This document shows, piece after piece, positions 15,722 to 24,613 of a stretch of 49,055 nt of DNA. How positions within the stretch are numbered: the stretch's first letter is position 1; each line of letters starts with the position of its first letter. A model generated the notes under the pieces. That model was not told where the DNA came from, ran no database searches, and saw nothing but the letters and a program-made list of their open reading frames with translations. The DNA comes from JAAZNO01 sp012798275 (GTDB taxonomy: Bacteria > Chloroflexota > Anaerolineae > B4-G1 > SLSP01): the NCBI GenBank assembly GCA_035347995.1, contig DAOPQD010000017.1:1-49055 (forward strand). The letters are read 5' to 3'. The position numbers were made by a program, and so were the translations under genes.

Positions 15722-16534
15722 TCACACCAGCTCAGAACTCACGAGCAACTCCTCCAGCTGCCCAAAATCCACCCGGGAAGTGATGTCCACGGAGAGCGGG
15801 GTGATGGTCACAAAGCCCTGGGCGACGAGCAAGTGCACATCGGACCCCGGCTCAGCGGCGGCAGGCGCCTCCATCAAACGATAGCCGGGGCTGGCGTTTC
15901 CCCCGGCGTTGCGATCCGGAGCGGTCGGCTCGAAATACCGCTGGCGCAACAGGCGCGCCAGGCGCCAGGGCGTCTCTGGCGTTGCCTCGCGCGGCACGTT
16001 GACGTTCAACACGTCCACATCAAAGGGCATCCGCCGTTCCAAGAGCAAGCGGCTGAAGCGCGCGGCAAACGCTTGCGCTGCCGTGTAATCTACCATCTCG
16101 CCGCCGGTCAGATGCTGTGAGATCGGCAGGGTCAGCGAGATCGCCAGGGCGGGGATGCCGCTGCTCGCCGCTTCGAGCGCGGCGCCCACCGTGCCGGAAA
16201 TGGTCACCTCGGTGCTGAGGTTCTCGCCGTAATTGATGCCCGAGACGACCAGCTTCGGCCGGCGGTCGGCCAGTTCGAGCAGGCCGTGCGCCACCGCCAG
16301 CGCCGGCGTCGCATCCACGGCATAGGCGCGGACAAACTGCCCCTGCACCTCGCGGTCGGCGGAGGTGAGGCGCCCCGTCAAGTGATGCGGCATCGAACGG
16401 CCCGCGCCCGACCATTGGCGATCAGGAGCGACCACCAACAGCTCGCCCAAGGGCAACAGCGCCTCCACCACGGCCCACAGCCCTTGCGATTCGATACCGT
16501 CGTCGTTAGTGATGAGAATCAATGGTTGGGTCAT
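15722..16534 (-). CDS. surE: 5'/3'-nucleotidase SurE
   Basis: Metal-dependent survival-protein phosphatase acting on nucleoside monophosphates. 270 residues, normal length. The N-terminal metal site ITNDDG, the conserved APDRQWSGAGRS segment, and VSGINYGENLSTEVTISGTVG are all intact. The chosen ATG opens MTQPLILITNDDG; a longer upstream frame is not credible. There is no clear ribosome-binding site: TATTATCGAAA lies directly upstream, so the mRNA may be nearly leaderless. Its stop is 22 bases before the PP2C-like gene, so it may head that operon. Confidence 0.93.
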   Translation of the reverse strand: MTQPLILITNDDGIESQGLWAVVEALLPLGELLVVAPDRQWSGAGRSMPHHLTGRLTSADREVQGQFVRAYAVDATPALAVAHGLLELADRRPKLVVSGINYGENLSTEVTISGTVGAALEAASSGIPALAISLTLPISQHLTGGEMVDYTAAQAFAARFSRLLLERRMPFDVDVLNVNVPREATPETPWRLARLLRQRYFEPTAPDRNAGGNASPGYRLMEAPAAAEPGSDVHLLVAQGFVTITPLSVDITSRVDFGQLEELLVSSELV

Positions 16535-16700
16535 TTTCGATAATAAGGATACCACGCAAGCGGGGCTTCGCAAGCCGCGCGACCGGCCGTTGGCTTCTGT
16601 CCCATGAAGCGGGTACGGTCCAGGCGCGGCCCGCGGCCTGTGCGAGGGAACCGTCCAGGCTTCCGACCGGGGAATAGCAACAGGCGCGGCAGATAACACA

Positions 16701-16731
16701 ACGGCCCCCTACCGTTGGGGTAGGGGGCCGT
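16701..16731 (-). terminator. Hairpin after tRNA-Val
   Basis: 13-bp perfect stem ACGGCCCCCTACC / GGTAGGGGGCCGT with a five-base loop. It lies 22 bases beyond the 3' end of the tRNA on the minus strand; following bases GTTGTGTTATC are only moderately T-rich. Confidence 0.6.
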
Positions 16732-16753
16732 CGTCTGGCGTCTGAAATGCAGT

Positions 16754-16826
<73 letters not shown>

Positions 16827-16867
16827 ACACACCGCAGATTATAGCATAGCCGGGTAAAAACGCAACC

Positions 16868-18058
16868 TCAGGGCAGGAAGCGATACTGGCCCGGCGCTTC
16901 CTCGGAACTCTGCGTCTCCAGCGGAACCACCTCAAACCAGGTGTTGCCCGGTTTGAGCGGCAGTGGCTTGCCCTCGCCGTCTATGAACGTCAACATCTCC
17001 TCCCGCGCGCCGCGCTGCCAGAAGCCCGGAATCATCTTGCCGTCCCGAAGCACCAGCGCCGGCCCCTGTCCCCAAACTTGAATCTCGATGGACATGTGCC
17101 CTCCACCCCAGGTGTCCTCCAGGATGTCTGTCTCCAGGTGATTGGCGTAGAGGAGGATCACATTGGCAAAACTCAATGGCTCGCCGGTGAGATAATCCGT
17201 GTGCAGCACGCCGGCCGTCGTGCGCAGCCAACGCCCTGACGCGGGATCATAATCCCATTGGGTCTTGCTGGCCCGGTAATCAATGTACACGCGCTTGACA
17301 TCGTAGATGTCCTTGACGGCGGGGAGTCCCTCGCTGAAGGCCATGAGCTTGGGGAAATTGGGACGCTTGTCCACCCCCCGCTCGATGGCGAGTTGCCGCA
17401 GCGCCATGGGATCGGCAAAGAGCGTGTGCTCGAAGGCCAGTCCCTCACGCGGGACGCGGTAGAAGGCGGGCGCGCCAACGCCGAAATCCGGCGACATGAT
17501 GCGCTCAGGAAAGAGGTCGGATTTGCGGTAACGCTCTTTGACGCCCGCGCTTGATCCGGAATAGGCGAACGACGCCTGGTACATGGCCGGAATTTCCAGG
17601 TCAATCAGCCGTCCGCTGCGCACTGAACCCACGCGCTCCGGATAGGCGCCGTAGAAGATCGCCGTAAAGCGCGTGATCCCGCCTTCAGCGTAGTGCTCGA
17701 AGATCAGATCGGCGGAGTTGAGCCCTGATTGCGGCCTGACTTCAGCAGAGTTGGAAATCTTGATTGCCAGCGGGCTGTGATCGAGCATTGTGGGATCGGC
17801 GACCTTCAGCCCGGTGAGTGGATTCACGTCCGGCGGGAAGGGGGTGACGACATCCACGGGTGCGGCAGTGGGCGGCGGCGTGGGAAGTGGCGTTGCCGTC
17901 GGGGTCGCCGTTGGAGGGATTACCAGCGCCGTCGCTGTCGGCGGTAGCGTGCGGGTGGGCGTCACCGTGGCGGCGGGCGTCTCACCGCCGCCACAGCCGC
18001 CGAGCAGCATCAAAATGAGTCCGAGAACGAGGCTCCAATAACCCCTGCTTCGTATCAT
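16868..18058 (-). CDS. DUF3048 lipoprotein (YerB-like)
   Basis: 396 residues. The N-terminus is a lipoprotein signal (basic MIRSRG, hydrophobic stretch, lipobox LGGC at about 22-25), so it should sit on the outer face of the membrane. A Thr/Pro linker of about 45 residues follows (TPTRTLPPTATALV), then the DUF3048 domain with NPLTGLKV, ARPQSGLNSADLIFEH-type and AFSYSGSSAG segments; the start of that domain here reads KISNSAEVRPQSGLNSADL. YerB is linked to a membrane DNA helicase (PcrA) partner in Bacillus, but the family function is unknown. ATG at 18058 follows GAGGAGATGCAAAC. Confidence 0.88.
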   Translation of the reverse strand: MIRSRGYWSLVLGLILMLLGGCGGGETPAATVTPTRTLPPTATALVIPPTATPTATPLPTPPPTAAPVDVVTPFPPDVNPLTGLKVADPTMLDHSPLAIKISNSAEVRPQSGLNSADLIFEHYAEGGITRFTAIFYGAYPERVGSVRSGRLIDLEIPAMYQASFAYSGSSAGVKERYRKSDLFPERIMSPDFGVGAPAFYRVPREGLAFEHTLFADPMALRQLAIERGVDKRPNFPKLMAFSEGLPAVKDIYDVKRVYIDYRASKTQWDYDPASGRWLRTTAGVLHTDYLTGEPLSFANVILLYANHLETDILEDTWGGGHMSIEIQVWGQGPALVLRDGKMIPGFWQRGAREEMLTFIDGEGKPLPLKPGNTWFEVVPLETQSSEEAPGQYRFLP

Positions 18059-18086
18059 GTTTGCATCTCCTCGTATAAAATAGCCT

Positions 18087-18205
18087 CTGAAAATAGAGAT
18101 CAGTGAGCCGGGAGTTGAGAGTCGTCTTAGCCTCTGCTCACCGCTCACAACTTGCGACGCACATTCTTTTGCTTGTGGGATGTTTGCCAGCACACTGCGT
18201 TTCCG
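18087..18205 (+). repeat. Fragment of the large repeat (copy E, first part)
   Basis: Carries the CTGAAAATAGAGATCAGTGAG end and then jumps to the far end (CACATTCTTTTGCTTG...TGCCAGCACA), lacking the hairpin core. It sits directly before the ribosome-binding region of the DUF3048 gene. Confidence 0.7.
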
Positions 18206-18330
18206 GAAACCATCGTGCGTCGTTTCCTGATGCTACCGACGGCATGGGGATGCAGAATCCCGTTGATTTCAACATATGATTTTCAAAATCTGCGGAATCT
18301 GCGTTCTTCGGCGTCCAATATCTTCTCAGA

Positions 18331-18425
18331 AAACAGGCGAGTCAGCGAAAAAGCGAATCAGCGAATCAGCGAATCAGCGAATCAGCGAAAAAAAATCACT
18401 TGCATGACCCATGTACCGCGAACTT
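18331..18425 (+). repeat. Fragment of the large repeat (copy E, octamer part)
   Basis: Holds the octamer tract (GTCAGCGA, AAAAGCGA, then ATCAGCGA four times) followed by AAAAAAAATCACTTGC, matching the same section in copies A, B and C but with more units. Confidence 0.75.
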
Positions 18426-18435
18426 CAGGCTGCTC

Positions 18436-18535
18436 TCAGCCCCGCCCCGGATTGAATTCCGGGCCTGACAGGTCGAGTTCGCTGAAGTGAGCTCCCACCC
18501 CACGCGCTTTAGCGCGGTGTGCTCGTGTCAGGCTG
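18436..18535. repeat. Cluster of three short hairpins
   Basis: Within 100 noncoding bases: CCCGGA-TTGAA-TTCCGGG; GAGTTCGCT / AGTGAGCTC (nine pairs, two of them G-U wobbles); and CACGCGCT-TT-AGCGCG. Together with the copy E fragments this fills the 550-base gap between the DUF3048 and SpeE-like genes; no gene seen there. Confidence 0.45.
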
Positions 18536-18608
18536 GGATTCCCTCCCCGGCCTAACGGCTGCTCACCACCTCACCCTCATGGCGTTCGCCCGTGATACCC
18601 CCTGCGCC

Positions 18609-20129
18609 CTACGGCGTGCCCAGCACGTAGCGCAGGACCAGCGCATCCGTGAGCAGCTCGACGGGAGCGCGGTCATCGGTGAAGACCATGCCGCCCGGCG
18701 CGATGGTGACGAGATTGGCGGCAGCGCGTTCGGCGACTCGCGCCAGGAGCGGGTCGCGCAAGAGGCGCCGGTTGGCGTCGAAGTTTGCCGCCGAAGTCTC
18801 CTGGACCGTGGCGACAATGATGGCATTGAAAGTGTCGGGCACGGCGATGACATGCACCGAAGGATAAACCTGCTTCAGGGTAGCTACGAGCGCCTCGACG
18901 ATCCGCCAATCGTCGGGCGTGTGCCCGGCATTGATGGCGACCACGCCGCGTTCCGTGAGCACCTGCCGAATCTCCTGGAAAAATTCCACCGTCGTGAGAT
19001 GCCAGGGGATGTACGGCAGCCGGTAAGCGTCCACGGCAACCACGTCATAGCGCGCGGTCGTCTGCGCGAGAAAAGTGCGGCCATCCATCTCCGCCACGTG
19101 CAGATTCGGCTCCGTCATGTCGAAGTAGTCGCGTCCCACCCGCACGATGGCCGGATCAATTTCCACGCCGTCAATGGGAATCGGCCCGTAAATGGCGGTG
19201 TATTGCCTGGGGATGGTGCCCGCCGCGGAGCCGATCACCAGCAGGCTGCGCACCTGCTCCGGCGTCTGCGGCGGCGGATTGAAGTACGGCGCGATGAGAA
19301 AGTAATCCCACGTCCCGCCGGTCAATAGCGTCTTGGGATTGTAGACAGAATGGATTCCCTGCCCCTCGTTGAGGAGCAGGAAGCGCGTCCCCTGTTCGCC
19401 TTCGAGCACCTGGATGTAGTTATACGTGGATTCCTCTTCGTAGATCAACCGCGCCTGCGGTTTGATGGGGCCGGCGTCGGTGGAGGCGAGCAGCACGATG
19501 GCCAGCGCCAGGAGCACGCCGACCCGCGCGCGCCGCCGCGCGCTGCGCCACAGACCGACGATCCCCGGCAGCAGGGTGATCAGCGCCAGCAGCAGAAAAG
19601 TGCGCCGCGTCCCCAGGGCGGGAATCAACACGAGATTGGGGAGGAACGTCCCCACGAAGCTCCCCAGCGTGGAGAGGGCGTAGATCTTGCCTGAGGTCAT
19701 CCCTGCCGCGCCGAGATCGGTCATGGCCAGGCGGATGACGAAGGGCGAGACGCACGCCAGCAGCGTCACCGGCGCGATGAAGAGGATCAGCACCGCCAGC
19801 AGCGGCCCTCCGACTTGCAAGGCGTTGAGCGCCGCCATGCCGCGCGCCGCGAGTGTCAGCGCCGGACGGGAGATCAAGGGGATCAGGGCGATCGTCACAC
19901 TGGCGGCGAGCAAAATAGTGTACAGCGTCTGGGGCTGCGGCGAGCGATCGGCCCATCGCCCGCCGACGACGTAGCCGATGGCGAAATACAGCAGGATCAT
20001 GCCGATGATGGCGGACCAGACCAGCTCCGAGGTGCCGAAGGCGGGGGCCAGCAGCCGTCCGGCCGCGAGCTCAAGCGCCAGCGATACCATCCCCCCGATA
20101 AAGGTGACCAGATATAGAAAATTGCTCAT
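18609..20129 (-). CDS. Membrane-fused spermidine synthase-like methyltransferase
   Basis: 506 residues. Residues 1-205 hold about seven transmembrane helices (first: FLYLVTFIGGMVSLALELAA); 260-500 hold a Rossmann fold of the spermidine synthase class: SLLVIGSAAGTIPRQY (SAM-binding loop), GVEIDPAIVRVGRDYF (acidic end of strand 2), MDGRTFL and DVVAVDAYRLP. The classic substrate Asp of SpeE is in the position VAVDAY, but fused proteins of this type are generally not proven aminopropyltransferases. ATG at 20129 opens MSNFLYLV; ribosome-binding site weak (GAGCGGAC). Stands alone, with the gap to its upstream neighbour filled by that gene's terminator. Confidence 0.8.
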   Translation of the reverse strand: MSNFLYLVTFIGGMVSLALELAAGRLLAPAFGTSELVWSAIIGMILLYFAIGYVVGGRWADRSPQPQTLYTILLAASVTIALIPLISRPALTLAARGMAALNALQVGGPLLAVLILFIAPVTLLACVSPFVIRLAMTDLGAAGMTSGKIYALSTLGSFVGTFLPNLVLIPALGTRRTFLLLALITLLPGIVGLWRSARRRARVGVLLALAIVLLASTDAGPIKPQARLIYEEESTYNYIQVLEGEQGTRFLLLNEGQGIHSVYNPKTLLTGGTWDYFLIAPYFNPPPQTPEQVRSLLVIGSAAGTIPRQYTAIYGPIPIDGVEIDPAIVRVGRDYFDMTEPNLHVAEMDGRTFLAQTTARYDVVAVDAYRLPYIPWHLTTVEFFQEIRQVLTERGVVAINAGHTPDDWRIVEALVATLKQVYPSVHVIAVPDTFNAIIVATVQETSAANFDANRRLLRDPLLARVAERAAANLVTIAPGGMVFTDDRAPVELLTDALVLRYVLGTP

Positions 20130-20184
20130 CGTCCGCTCAGCCCCTGTAACACTGTAGCATAGAATGCCAAACAGGCAATCACAG

Positions 20185-20216
20185 ACAAAACCGGGGCTAG
20201 CGTGCGCTAACCCCGG
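20185..20216 (-). terminator. Rho-independent terminator of the serine operon
   Basis: On the minus strand CCGGGGTTAGCG-CA-CGCTAGCCCCGG then TTTTGTCTGT. It lies about 18 bases after the DUF1015 stop and closes the aminotransferase-serA-DUF1015 unit. Confidence 0.88.
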
Positions 20217-20234
20217 CATGCATCGCGTTGCGGC

Positions 20235-21554
20235 CTACTCGATGACGTCGTCCAGCGGCAACGACACCAGTCCGCTGATGATTTTGGGATAAAAATCCGT
20301 GGACTTCTGTGGCATCTTCTCGCCCGCTGCGGTGCAGGCGCGGACGTGCTCCATCCGCGTGCCGTTGAGCAGGAACAGGAAGTTGGCCTCGCCCCGATCC
20401 ACCCGCTCGAAGCCGGGATTGGGGTCGCGTAGATACTCCAGGTTCTCCTTGCGCGCCACGCTCTCCTTGCTCAGGCCCATGACGTGCTCGATGATCAGCT
20501 CGTGCAACACGGCGACATCGAGTGCCCGCCAGCTCGGCGCGCGTTCGGGAACCAGCTGCGCCATGCTGTCGAGCGTCTTGAGCGTGAGGAGGACGTAGCT
20601 GCCGTCGTAGAAGCCAAAGCGCGGCTGTGCGGGTGTCGCCGCTGCGAGCCCGGCTTCCAGCGCCTCGCGGCTTGCCAACGGTTGAACCTCGAAATAGGGC
20701 GTGAGCGCTTGCAGCAGCGCCTTGCTATCCATCCGCGTATAGCCGTAGATGAGGCGGTGCGTCGGCAGGATCACCAACCCCGGATCGCTCATGCTCACGA
20801 AGGTAACCAGCCCGTAATTGAAGGCGGCGTTGGCGGGAGCGTCGGGATGCTGCGCCCGCATCTCGTCGCGGTAATTGAGCGCCGTCTCGTAGCGATGATG
20901 CCCGTCGGCGATGATGAGGTTGCGCTTCGGCGCCATCTCCGCGATGACTGCCGCGATGATCGCGGGATCATGGACCACCCAGAAGTTCTGCTCTACATCC
21001 GGCTCGATCACGCGCTCGGTGAGGAGCGCCGGCATGTGAGAATCCAGGAACGGTTGCAGCAGCGCGTTGATGCGATTCTCCGCGTCGGGATAGAGCACGA
21101 AGATGTGGCCCCACGCCGTCTGCGTCACGCGCGTCAGATTCAGCCGGTCGGCCTTGGGGCCGCTCAGCGTGCGCTCGTGGGGCAGGATGACCCCCTCGTC
21201 GAAGCGGGTGAGCTCCAACGCCGCCGTGAAGCCACGGCGCACGTGCCCCTGACCGTCGGGCGTGGTGAAGCGCTGTTCCAACACATACAGTGCCGGGTGG
21301 GGATCGCGGATGAGAATCCCCTCCGCCTGCCAGGTTTGCGCATAAGCGCGGGCGCGCGTGTAGACGTTGTTGTCGGGCTCGTCCGGCTCGCGCAGGCCCA
21401 TATCAATGCGACAGAAGTTGTAGGGATTCAGCGCGTAATAGGCAGCCTGCTCCGCCTCGTGGATGCGATCATAGGGCTGCGTGATCACTTCCGAGAGGTC
21501 GCAGAAACGGTCCGGGTTATAGCGGATGCCCCGAAAGGCCTTGATGTTCGCCAT
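20235..21554 (-). CDS. DUF1015 protein of the serine operon
   Basis: 439 residues, full family length. Conserved motifs: KAFRGIRYNP at the N-terminus, LPHERTLSGPKADRL at about 124-138, and IIADGHHRYETAL at 214-226. The DGHHR motif resembles the D-G-x-x-R motif of ParB/sulfiredoxin-fold proteins, a group that includes the free-serine kinases SerK and SbnI. It is the third gene of a tight operon with a phosphoserine-type aminotransferase and serA (8 bases after serA), so a step on serine or phosphoserine is likely. ATG follows AGGAGCGCCC. The motif link and role are inference. Confidence 0.85.
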   Translation of the reverse strand: MANIKAFRGIRYNPDRFCDLSEVITQPYDRIHEAEQAAYYALNPYNFCRIDMGLREPDEPDNNVYTRARAYAQTWQAEGILIRDPHPALYVLEQRFTTPDGQGHVRRGFTAALELTRFDEGVILPHERTLSGPKADRLNLTRVTQTAWGHIFVLYPDAENRINALLQPFLDSHMPALLTERVIEPDVEQNFWVVHDPAIIAAVIAEMAPKRNLIIADGHHRYETALNYRDEMRAQHPDAPANAAFNYGLVTFVSMSDPGLVILPTHRLIYGYTRMDSKALLQALTPYFEVQPLASREALEAGLAAATPAQPRFGFYDGSYVLLTLKTLDSMAQLVPERAPSWRALDVAVLHELIIEHVMGLSKESVARKENLEYLRDPNPGFERVDRGEANFLFLLNGTRMEHVRACTAAGEKMPQKSTDFYPKIISGLVSLPLDDVIE

Positions 21555-21562
21555 GGGCGCTC

Positions 21563-22477
21563 CTATTTCTTGAAATGCTCGATGACCAGTGCGGCGACTT
21601 CCCCGCCCACGCGCCCCAACGCCTCGACCGTCGAAGCGCCCAGGTGCGGCAGGGCGACGACCTGCGGCAGAGCGATCAGCTGCAGCAACCCCTCGCTCTT
21701 GGGCGGCTCCTCCGTGTATACGTCGAGCGCCGCGCCGGCGATGACTTTGTTCACCAAAGCGGTGTAGAGCGCCGCCTCGTCCACTACCCCGCCGCGCGCG
21801 GCGTTGATGACGTAGGCGGTCGGCTTCATCTGCGCGAACTGCGCCGTGCTCACCATCCCCCTGGTCTGTGGTGTGGTCGGCACGTGCAGGCTGATGTAAT
21901 CGGAAATCTTGAGCAGCTCCTCGAGCTCGACCGCGCGGACCCCGGCGTCATTGATGGTGATGAAGGGATCGTAGCCCACCACGGTCATGCCCAGGGCGCG
22001 CGCTTTCTGGGCGGTCAGCCGCCCGATGCGCCCGTAGCCGATGAGTCCCAGCGTCTTTCCGGCGATTTCAGTGCCTTCGAGGGCCTTCTTCTCCCACTTG
22101 CCGACCTTCATGGTCGCGTCGGCGAGGGTGATATGGCGCGCCAGGGTCAACATCAGGCCGATGACCAGTTCCGCCACCGCCGCGGAGTTAGCCGCGGGGG
22201 TGTTGAGGACGGTGATGCCCTTGCTGCGCGCATAGTCCACGTCAATGGTGTCGAGGCCCACCCCGCCGCGCACGATCAACTTTAGATTCGGGGCCGCATC
22301 AATCAGCGGTTGGCGGACTTTGGTGCGGCTGCGGACCACCATGCCGTCGTACTGATTGAGCACCTGCTCCAGCTCTTCGAGGCTGATGGTGTCCCTGACG
22401 TCCACTTCCAGGCCGGCCTCACGCATCTGCGCGATGGCTTCAGCATCCACGGGATCGCAAATCAAAATTTTGGCCAT
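21563..22477 (-). CDS. serA: D-3-phosphoglycerate dehydrogenase, short form
   Basis: Oxidises 3-phosphoglycerate to 3-phosphohydroxypyruvate with NAD, first step of serine synthesis. 304 residues: substrate and nucleotide domains only, with no ACT or ASB regulatory domain, so feedback inhibition by serine through ACT is not expected. NAD site LGLIGYGRIGR, NAD-ribose Asp in GYDPF, and the catalytic set Arg (NAARGG), Glu (DVYTEEPP), His (PHLGAST) are present. ATG at 22477 is chosen since AAGGAG is eight bases upstream; a GTG three codons earlier overlaps that site. Confidence 0.93.
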   Translation of the reverse strand: MAKILICDPVDAEAIAQMREAGLEVDVRDTISLEELEQVLNQYDGMVVRSRTKVRQPLIDAAPNLKLIVRGGVGLDTIDVDYARSKGITVLNTPAANSAAVAELVIGLMLTLARHITLADATMKVGKWEKKALEGTEIAGKTLGLIGYGRIGRLTAQKARALGMTVVGYDPFITINDAGVRAVELEELLKISDYISLHVPTTPQTRGMVSTAQFAQMKPTAYVINAARGGVVDEAALYTALVNKVIAGAALDVYTEEPPKSEGLLQLIALPQVVALPHLGASTVEALGRVGGEVAALVIEHFKK

Positions 22478-22507
22478 GTCTTTCACTCCTTATCCAGCAC
22501 CGGCCGG

Positions 22508-23584
22508 CTACTCCAGCCCCAGAATGTCGTCAATCTCGCCCAGCAACCAGCGGACATCGGCCACGGTGAGATCGCCCATGGTGGCGATGCGGAAGGTCTT
22601 CTCCTTGAGGTCGCCATAGCCGTTGGAGATCATCGCGCCGCGCTCGGCGAGAGCCTTGTTGAGGTCGCCCACGACGATGCCCCGCGTGTTGACCATGGTG
22701 GTGACGGTAGGGGAGAGGAACTCCTCCGCCGCGAAGAGCTTCCAATACTTGCGCCCCCAGGCCTGCACGAGATGCGCCATCTCCAAATGGCGCGCCCAGC
22801 GATTTTCCAGTCCCTCCGCGAGAATGTCGTCCATCTGCTTGTCGAGAGCCTGGATCAGGCTGATGGCGGGGGTGGCGGGCGTCTGATTTTTCTTGTAATA
22901 CTTGAGCATGTCGAGGAAATCGAAGTAATAGCCGCGGCCCGGCACTTCCCCCGCACGCTTGAACATCCGCTCGCTCACCGCGGCCATGGTCAATCCCGGC
23001 GGCAGGGCGAAACACTTCTGGGAGCTCGCCAGCACGCAGTCAATGTCCCAGGCGTCGAACTCGATCTTCACGCCGGCCATGGAGGAGACGGCATCCACCA
23101 AAATCACCACGTCCGGGTAAGCGGCCCGCACGGCGGCGGCGATTTCGGCGACGGGGTTTTGCACGCCGGTGGAGGTTTCGTTCAGGGTAATGGTCACCGC
23201 GTCATAGTCGCCCTGCCCTAACGCTTCCACGACCTGCTCCGGGCGGAAGCCCAGGCCCCATTCGACCTCGACCTTGTCGGTGGGAATGCCGTTGCCCACG
23301 GCAATTTCGAACCAGCGCTTGGAGAACGCCCCACAGACGGTGACCAGGGCGCGCTTGCCGGGGCGCACCGCCTGGCGGATCGAGCCTTCCATCACGCCGG
23401 TACCGGAACTGGCATAGATGAACACGGGCTGTTGAGTGTAGAGGAGCTGTTGCAGTTTAGGGGTCACTCTGCCCTGGAGATCGGAATACTCCCTGGCGCG
23501 ATGGCCGATCATGGGAGCGGTCTGTGCTTGCAGAATCTCCTCGCGCACGTGCGTCGGCCCTGGAATAAATAGCTTCTTGTACAT
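22508..23584 (-). CDS. Class V aminotransferase, probable phosphoserine aminotransferase
   Basis: 358 residues, PLP enzyme of the alanine-glyoxylate/serine-pyruvate/phosphoserine group. The N-terminus LFIPGPTHVREEIL is the family opening; YASSGTGVMEGSIR binds the PLP phosphate; VDAVSSMAG has the pyridine-contacting Asp; the Schiff-base Lys lies in ASSQKCFALPPGL. It heads the operon with serA and DUF1015, so conversion of 3-phosphohydroxypyruvate to phosphoserine is more likely than glyoxylate detoxification. ATG after AGGAGGTTTCAATCC. Alternatives are serine-glyoxylate or alanine-glyoxylate transaminase. Confidence 0.88.
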   Translation of the reverse strand: MYKKLFIPGPTHVREEILQAQTAPMIGHRAREYSDLQGRVTPKLQQLLYTQQPVFIYASSGTGVMEGSIRQAVRPGKRALVTVCGAFSKRWFEIAVGNGIPTDKVEVEWGLGFRPEQVVEALGQGDYDAVTITLNETSTGVQNPVAEIAAAVRAAYPDVVILVDAVSSMAGVKIEFDAWDIDCVLASSQKCFALPPGLTMAAVSERMFKRAGEVPGRGYYFDFLDMLKYYKKNQTPATPAISLIQALDKQMDDILAEGLENRWARHLEMAHLVQAWGRKYWKLFAAEEFLSPTVTTMVNTRGIVVGDLNKALAERGAMISNGYGDLKEKTFRIATMGDLTVADVRWLLGEIDDILGLE

Positions 23585-23769
23585 GGATTGAAACCTCCTG
23601 TGAACTAAGGGTGCCATAGCCAGGCAGGGGCTATGGGCGGCTGATAGAACACGCCAGTCTCAGTATACCTGGGATGTCAGACAAGACTGTAGTGCTGATA
23701 ATACTATTATTTGCGTGAAGCTTTACGTCTGCCCGCGGGGGACAGGCAACGTGTGCCAGGAGCGCGGAC

Positions 23770-24588
23770 TCAGAGGCCAGGGACGCCGTCAACGGAGCCG
23801 GTGAGGAGCAGCCGCACGCCGCCCATGCCGATGATGATGACGCTGGTGAACACGCCGCCCCACACGAACGGCAGCCAGGCCTCGCGCCAGCTGCTGTACG
23901 TCTGTTCGCGTCGCAGCGCCATGACCCAGACCATCGCTCCCAGGCAGGTCAGCATGGCGATCACCCCCGCTGTGCTGTAGAGCGCGATGGGGTAGAGCAG
24001 CCATGGCTCCAGCGTGTAGAACACCGCCGCCTGGAGCAGGGCCAGCGCCAACAGCGGTGCCACCTGCCGCCAATGGGGAAGCGGCGCTTCTGGCAGGGCG
24101 TCGCGCCAGAACACCTGATTGAGCGCCGAGACCAGGACGAGGCTCATGCCCAGGCCCATGAAGGTGCCGGTGAATAGCCGGATCCACGGTTGGGGCGCAT
24201 AGCCGAGGATCCCCGCTTCCCGTCCCAGGAACAGCGTGGTGTACGAATTGAACCCATCGAGGCCCCAGGCGGCGGCAAAAATGCCCACCAGCAGCCATTG
24301 CCACAGCGGAGGGAACAACTGCGTGCGGCGGCGGCGCAGCACGCCCCATTGGAACAACAGGCCGGTCAGCGCGCCAGCGAAAGTGCCCGTACACCGCTGA
24401 CACAGCGGGAGCTGGCGCCCCGCGATGAAAAAACTGTGGCCCGGCAGGCGATGGCAGACCGCCGCCGCGATGTAATCCGCCTTGCGCAGCAGCGCGGGCG
24501 GCGTGAAGAAAATGAAGGCGAGGAGCGCCGCCAGGACGAGGGACACCCCCAGCCACATCCAGAATCGCGGCAACGGTTTTCCATTCAC
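23770..24588 (-). CDS. DUF2085 membrane protein
   Basis: 272 residues with about seven transmembrane helices. The DUF2085 signature is clear: AVCHRLPGHSFFIAGRQLP followed by CQRCTG, giving a C-H...C-x-x-C set that could bind a metal or form a disulfide near the membrane face. GTG is the start, with GGAGGAG eight bases upstream. Function of the family is unknown. It begins 25 bases after the stop of the histidine phosphatase gene and probably shares its transcript. Confidence 0.8.
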   Translation of the reverse strand: MNGKPLPRFWMWLGVSLVLAALLAFIFFTPPALLRKADYIAAAVCHRLPGHSFFIAGRQLPLCQRCTGTFAGALTGLLFQWGVLRRRRTQLFPPLWQWLLVGIFAAAWGLDGFNSYTTLFLGREAGILGYAPQPWIRLFTGTFMGLGMSLVLVSALNQVFWRDALPEAPLPHWRQVAPLLALALLQAAVFYTLEPWLLYPIALYSTAGVIAMLTCLGAMVWVMALRREQTYSSWREAWLPFVWGGVFTSVIIIGMGGVRLLLTGSVDGVPGL

Positions 24589-24613
24589 CAGTTCGTCTCC
24601 TCCGTTTCTGTGT

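Noticed and set aside
18353..18389. Tandem GCGAATCA units as a possible CRISPR
   Set aside because: Units are eight bases, directly adjacent and without spacers; no cas gene in the window.
23640..23720. Promoter of the serine operon at a TATACT motif
   Set aside because: The only good -35-like hexamer lies about 11 bases from it, which is too close for sigma-70; left unannotated.
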